Shown: positions 59,301-64,000 of the stretch, piece after piece | Layout: each line of letters begins with the position of its first letter | Position numbering within the stretch: the first letter of the stretch is position 1 | NCBI GenBank assembly: GCA_038501195.1 | Contig: JBBPUQ010000009.1 | Location: forward strand, 1,674,001 to 1,738,000 | Source of the DNA: Nemania diffusa | Taxonomy: Eukaryota > Ascomycota > Sordariomycetes > Xylariales > Xylariaceae | Reading direction: 5' to 3' | DNA: 64,000 nucleotides | Notes under the pieces: model-generated | Database searches by the model: none | Told to the model about the DNA's origin: nothing | The model's input: the letters and a program-made list of their open reading frames with translations, nothing else | Program-made: the position numbers and the translations under genes

Positions 59301-61707
59301 TATCCCCAGGTGTTGCTAGAGCTTCAGCAATGAAGACCCATGGACCGTAGCTGACAGGGCCATCTGGTGGTTGGATTTGCATCAATTCTTGTGCCACGTC
59401 CCTTCTACCTCGAGTTGACCGAGTGAGCATGAAGGGTTCAAAAACAACCCTGAACAAATTAGAAACATCTTCGCTATCCGAGATGCCCCGTGGTAATAAT
59501 GAAAGTATCGAGAAGAGGTGATGAAGTGCTGATCGTATAGGGCCATGCGCTTTTCCAGAGCGATGTGAGGGTGTAGCTACCGGGACTAAAGTATTTTGCT
59601 TATTCATTGAAAGAAGCTTTTCCGTGAACGGTAAGTGACCAATTGAGAGGACCATAGTGGTGAGATACGTCTCTGTCGCCTTCAAGAATGACCGCTGCAT
59701 GTCAGCAGAAGGTGTTGCTTCCTTAAGACCAGCAGCCCAAATTCTCGTGAACAGGCTCAACGCGTTTCCTAGAAAAGCTGCTGTATCTATCGACACCTTT
59801 ACTTCTTTAGATGCTGCAGAAGCAACGGCACCGATAAGAGACCTCCAAAGCTTCGATGCGCTGGACTCCGGTTCAGCAAGCTCCATGAACGATTTGACGA
59901 TAATTGGCTCCACAACCAAAAAGACCCGAGGGGCATTTCGTCTAATCCATTTGGGATCCAACGGTGGCAACTCAGAGGGCCTCGCCAACGTATTCTCCGC
60001 AATGCGATCTTCTTTCCATAACCGCACACTAGAAGAATCGAAGAGACCAGTTAAGATGTTGGCAGCTTGAGATAAGTTGTCCAGAAGTGGGGTTTGCTGC
60101 ATATCCGCAGGTTTTCCCTCAGTCTCAGGAAATGCTAAAGTTCGAATTACCGTTCGAACACAAGCGTCCCAGTAGTGGTCGACGTGGGCAGGGCTAGAAT
60201 TAGGCTTAAAAGCGTAGTAGTAAAGGTTGCATAGTCCACCAATAACAACTTTTCGGAGCTCGTCAGGTTGTTTACCTCTCCGCCTCAACTGGTTAAAGGG
60301 CTGACACAAGGTACCGATAGCCTTAGAGAACGATGATTCGTGCAAATACAGGGCGTAGACTAGGCGATTCCATGCGTAATTTGCCTCCAGTTTCGTTTGA
60401 TAATCACCGCTGTTAAAGCACCGCTGTATTATCTCCAGCCATCGGTCAAAGAATTCCCAGCGATCAATCGGACATCTCAGCAACAGGATAACCACACTCC
60501 AGATCTGAGGGACAGCGGCCATCTCGGACTTCTCCTTGGTCATGGCGGTAAGTCTCTGAACATAGTACTCGGCGTAGCTGGTTTCCTCGGCGGTCATTTG
60601 GAGAATTTCCATTACTTTCTTAGGAAATTGCTTCTCTTTCGCAACGGTGAAGCTGGCTTCTAATCCCAGGGCTATTGCAGTGGAACGTATCTCCTTCAAG
60701 CTACTCAGCATATCGGTCAATAGGTCGAGGAGCCACTCGGAGCGGGACACCATGTGAATTGTGGATTGCTTAATTAGTCTTCTGTATATCAAAATACGAG
60801 ACATGATAATGCTCTTTCCTTTGATATTCTGCTCAATATTATGAAGCGAAGTAACGAGTCGACCGACGCGATCAGCTGTCATGACCTTTGGAGAAAAGTC
60901 CTGGTATACAACCACTTGCATAAGATGTCGAACAACGTCTTTAGGGATCGCAGGGTCCTCGAATGATCTGATGCAGTGATCTATAATGAAGATTGCAAAA
61001 TCGGGTGTCACTGTCGTGGCAATGGCAGGAAAATGTAGGAAGGTGCTCAGCAGGGCGAGAGCATGGTTGACTAGTGATGAATCGACGGCTCCGTTTCCAC
61101 CCTTGGTAGTGATATCCCGCTGAATGAATTGCATAAACAAACTCATTTTGCTTTGTAGAGCGATGCGATCTGGGAGGTTCGTTGATGTCTTCAGCGCACG
61201 CACCAGCATGGTGTATGCGTCAACCTTGGCGTCGCGGTCATTGCTAGCGAGGTGCTTAATAGTAGATTCTAGCATGGCGACTAGTGTAATGGTACTGCCT
61301 GCCCCGTCGTGGCTAGCTGATGGATCCAAGGGATTGGAAGGGTTCGGACTCGGTGTGGGCTTGAGGATCGACTTCAATGGCTTCGAGAGGCTCACAGACG
61401 AGGGGGCGGAGATTGGTGTGGATTGTATAAGTTCATTCTTCTTGTAGGTCTCCGTAGGAGGATCGCAATACTCGGCATGGACAGTGAACTCGACCCTTTT
61501 CCCAGACCGTCTGGAGTTAGCGTTAGTCGAGAGACCCGGGTCCGGTGAGTGGCTCGGGGGCGTTTGTAGTATGAGGCGGGAGGCGACGGCGTGCCGGTTC
61601 AAATTCAGCTTTGGATCGAGGTCGCTCTGACGTTCTCGAGGCGGTGTTGGCGGTCTTGCCAGCAGTGTGTCTAGGCCTGCAGATGGCGCTACTGCTGGCG
61701 ATACCAT
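56311..61707 (-). CDS. RIF1: Rif1, telomere and replication-timing regulator
   Basis: Exons 61707-58669 and 58617-56311 with one 51-nt intron (GTATGT ... AACAG); 5346 nt, 1781 residues. The first 120 residues are disordered and hold the two PP1-docking motifs known from yeast Rif1: RVEF at 71-74 and SILK at 113-116. The Rif1 N-terminal helical repeat region follows (from about residue 140: TLVAMLESTIKHLASNDRDAKVDAYTMLV) and covers roughly 900 residues, ending past the intron at QVKLLWDRICNLFLE. The last 650 residues are low-complexity, acidic and Ser/Thr-rich with many SP, TP and SQ sites, probable phosphorylation targets. There is a basic patch (GKKSKKRKR) and a final helical segment. Rif1 brings PP1 to chromatin, counters DDK at late origins and acts at telomeres and breaks. 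Nuclear. No breaks seen. Confidence 0.9.
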
Positions 61708-62789
61708 GACTTCAAGCCAACTGCTCCACGAGTTGCCTGTTCACCACGCGAACAGTGGCCGGATAGCTTAGATTTCATAGGCTAAGTAGCGTTGCAGCGC
61801 CAAAGATAAAATCAGAAACGATCCAGATCTTAGTAAGGAAACAAGCTGCTCGATCCTCTCAAATGTAAACATAAAGAAAAAGCAGAAATATAAACAGGCG
61901 TACAGAGAACAACAACGAATTGCCAGAACACCTAATGATAACCTCTTCCACGACCTCAGAGAGAAGAGCCAACTAAAAAGAGGTTTGGTTTCGAGTGAAG
62001 ATGACCGAGCTTGACCCACATCTTGATAGACAAAACTGGGGACCGGAGCAGAAGGCGCGACAGAGGACCCCTGTAAACGCGGTAGTAGCGGAGAGAAATA
62101 CTCGCGTCGCGCTTTAGTGGAGTCAATGTGCTAAAGTGGTTTTCCTAGGTACTCTCCTACAGAGTAGTGGCCCGTGCGCTCCTAAGAGCTGAGGTGGATC
62201 GTGCGCAAGGCCGCTAGGTACCGCTGCACGCATAAGCTGAATGTGTACAATAGCCCCTTATATAGACCATTCTACATTTTATATTTTAAGTATTGCTCAG
62301 GGTTTAGCAAGTCTATAGGGCGCTACCCATATTATCCAACTCAAGCGTTATATCAGAATTTAATCACGATTTCCCTGTAAGGCTCAACTTATGAGCAGGC
62401 TGGCCGCGCCCCTAGTGCAAGGTTCAATCGTGGATGCTCGCCCTTTTTTACTCATCTGTACGTCTTCTCACTGATTCACCTCCTAGTAACATATTCTAAG
62501 CACTACTTCTTCCATATTCATATTTTCCAGCTGTTATTTTGTTATGTAGAGTATACTCGCTACTTCTGTGCACCTCTAGATTTTCTCCTCTTCTTTCTCA
62601 TATTCTCAACTCGGGTACTCAAGACTCTTCTTTCATCGCCCCTCACCCATCGAATGCCCGCTCCATTTATAGGGCCGTTGCTCACGATGACTAGACAGCC
62701 TTGTCAGTTTTGCTAGGGGGTATTAGCGCATATTCTTGTCCTGAGGTGGCCACCACAGCCATCCTATAAAAACCGAGGTCCCTTTTTCT
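61708..62789. other. Divergent promoter region of Rif1 and RIC8
   Basis: About 1.1 kb without a gene. It contains pyrimidine-rich stretches (62,575-62,610) and single CCTAGGTAC motifs. No RNA gene was recognised. Confidence 0.5.
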
Positions 62790-64000
62790 ATGGCTAGCAA
62801 TCCTCAACTAGCCCAAGTGGCTGTGCTGTCGGGATCGGGTGAGCCATCCTTTAGTCTTAAGAATCGGGCTTTATTGACAAACTTGGTTCCAGCAAAGCTA
62901 TCTGCTGTAACTAGCCTTGTTGATAAGTTAACACAAGACCTGATTTCAACGAATCTACTTGCACATCGTAAGGCACTCCGCGCAAATATTCTCTGAAGCA
63001 TGTCTAATACTGAGCCTATTAGAGAGGGACGCTATCTTAGAGGAGCTTAAGATATACGGCCGAGATCCTCGCAATGCAGACCCCATATTCACAAAAGAGG
63101 TAGACACAAGCCCTGGAGGAGGTTGGTAGATACTTCACTAACAAGATAAAGGGAATTGAAATGCTCACCCGGCACGCATTTGACAGCACTTCCAGTACAA
63201 CATCAAGAAATGCTCTACGCTGTTTATGCAATGCGCTTTTGCTTAAGAAGGAGTGTCGTCAAATGTTTGTGGATCTAGGTTATGAGGCTAAGGTCTGCAG
63301 CAAACTCAAGAACGATAGTCGCGACGATGAATTTCTTGTCTCGAGGATACTATTCCTCACAACATATGACACCAACACGAAACTAGAGCAGCTCATTGAT
63401 AAGTATCATCTCGCCGACTCCATCGTGAAGAATTTGGAACGCCACGCAAGACACCATGGTGATAATGGAAATTCGACCGACGACCCTATGCGAGATATGG
63501 CTTTAGCGGAGACCTTGAAACTACTGTTCAACATCACGCACCACTGCAAACAGAAGACTTCATCATTCACTCAGGCAGTTCCACCCATCGTTACTGTCTT
63601 GTGTAAAGGACACTTCCGAATCAACAAACCACTGGATCCACCGATAGGCCCCTTAGTCAATGCTCTTTTAAACCTGGAAATCGAGGCGAAAGAAGTTCAA
63701 TCGGCTTTGTATCCTCAAGCCAATCCCACCTTCCTTTCAGACCGTCTAGTCGATCTTCTCGAACAGTCAAGGACAATATACGAAGATGAGGAACTTGAAA
63801 GTACAGTAACAGCTCTCCTTGGAGTCATACGACTAGTTCACGGCCATGCGACGGAAGATGTGCGAATTTCGATCGGGAAAAGGCTCTTGCCTTCAGACAC
63901 CGATAGAAAAGAAGTACTTGGGCGTAGTAGCTCGCTTCCTTCTTGGCTTCTCAAGAACTCGACAAACCCCCTAACACCAAGGTTTCGCGACATGATCGGA
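62790..64000 (+). CDS. ric8: RIC8/synembryn, guanine-nucleotide exchange factor for G-alpha (5' part)
   Basis: Three exons seen: 62790-62967, 63023-63099 and 63152 to the window end; 368 codons so far, open to the last base, so the 3' part is missing. The joins give LLAHQ-RDAILEELKIYGRDPRNADPIFTKE-GIEMLTRHAFDSTSS. This matches fungal RIC8 closely: ARHAFD, NALRCLCNALLL, RQMFVDLG and DEFLVSRILFLTTYDT are hallmark phrases of its armadillo-like helical repeats. The protein is a cytosolic chaperone and exchange factor for G-alpha subunits, controlling growth and development in Neurospora and other moulds. Intron branch sites (TCTAATAC, ACTAACA) are clear. The N-terminal 30 residues before LSAVTSLVDKLT are not conserved, so the ATG choice is good but not certain. 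Confidence 0.93.

Overview
The window looks like nuclear DNA of a filamentous ascomycete (Pezizomycotina, perhaps Sordariomycetes; the class is a guess). The evidence is short introns (mostly 50-90 nt) with CTAAC/CTAAT-type branch sites, a HET-domain gene, a DUF3176 membrane protein, a Zn2Cys6 regulator, an eqolisin (G1) peptidase, Gwt1, Rif1 and a RIC8/synembryn gene. All gene models were built by hand from splice signals and reading frame. Each complete multi-exon model closes in frame.

Layout. Bases 1 to about 21,925 are an extremely AT-rich, gene-free block, with roughly one G or C in ten bases in the lines I sampled. It looks like a repeat-induced point mutation (RIP)-type isochore. Inside it are tandem repeats (139-bp, 39-bp, about 15-bp and 11-bp units), a poly-Asn-type trinucleotide tract, one isolated polypurine tract that may mark a dead LTR element, and a patch near 5.2-5.6 kb with more G/C. 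The block ends abruptly and normal genic DNA follows.

Genic part, left to right: an AAA+ ATPase with a DUF7025-type middle region (+); a DUF3176 membrane protein (+); a damaged PD-(D/E)XK/Uma2-like protein (+); an alpha/beta hydrolase (+); a small inverted-repeat (MITE-like) element; a short-chain dehydrogenase (-) divergent from an NmrA-like oxidoreductase (+), followed by a Zn2Cys6 transcription factor (+); a ruined HET gene (-); glucose-6-phosphate 1-epimerase (+); a GC-rich protein with two Cys/His repeats (-); Gwt1 (-); an unrecognised conserved-looking protein (+); an eqolisin peptidase (+); Rif1 (-); and the 5' part of RIC8 (+), cut by the window end.

How they fit together: the right half (epimerase, Gwt1, Rif1, RIC8) is housekeeping. 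The middle, about 28-42 kb, is accessory. It holds a possible small catabolic or secondary-metabolism group (hydrolase, SDR, NmrA-like protein, Zn2Cys6 regulator) among decayed genes. The HET relic carries two TGG-to-TAG stops of the kind RIP makes, which suggests the mutation process behind the AT block also touched this accessory stretch.

I found no rRNA, convincing tRNA, CRISPR or telomere repeat. No clearly new multi-gene system stands out. The best candidates for new biology are the duplicated Cys/His motif protein, the SDR with an Arg in place of the catalytic Lys and a GC-AG intron, and the repeat structure inside the AT block.
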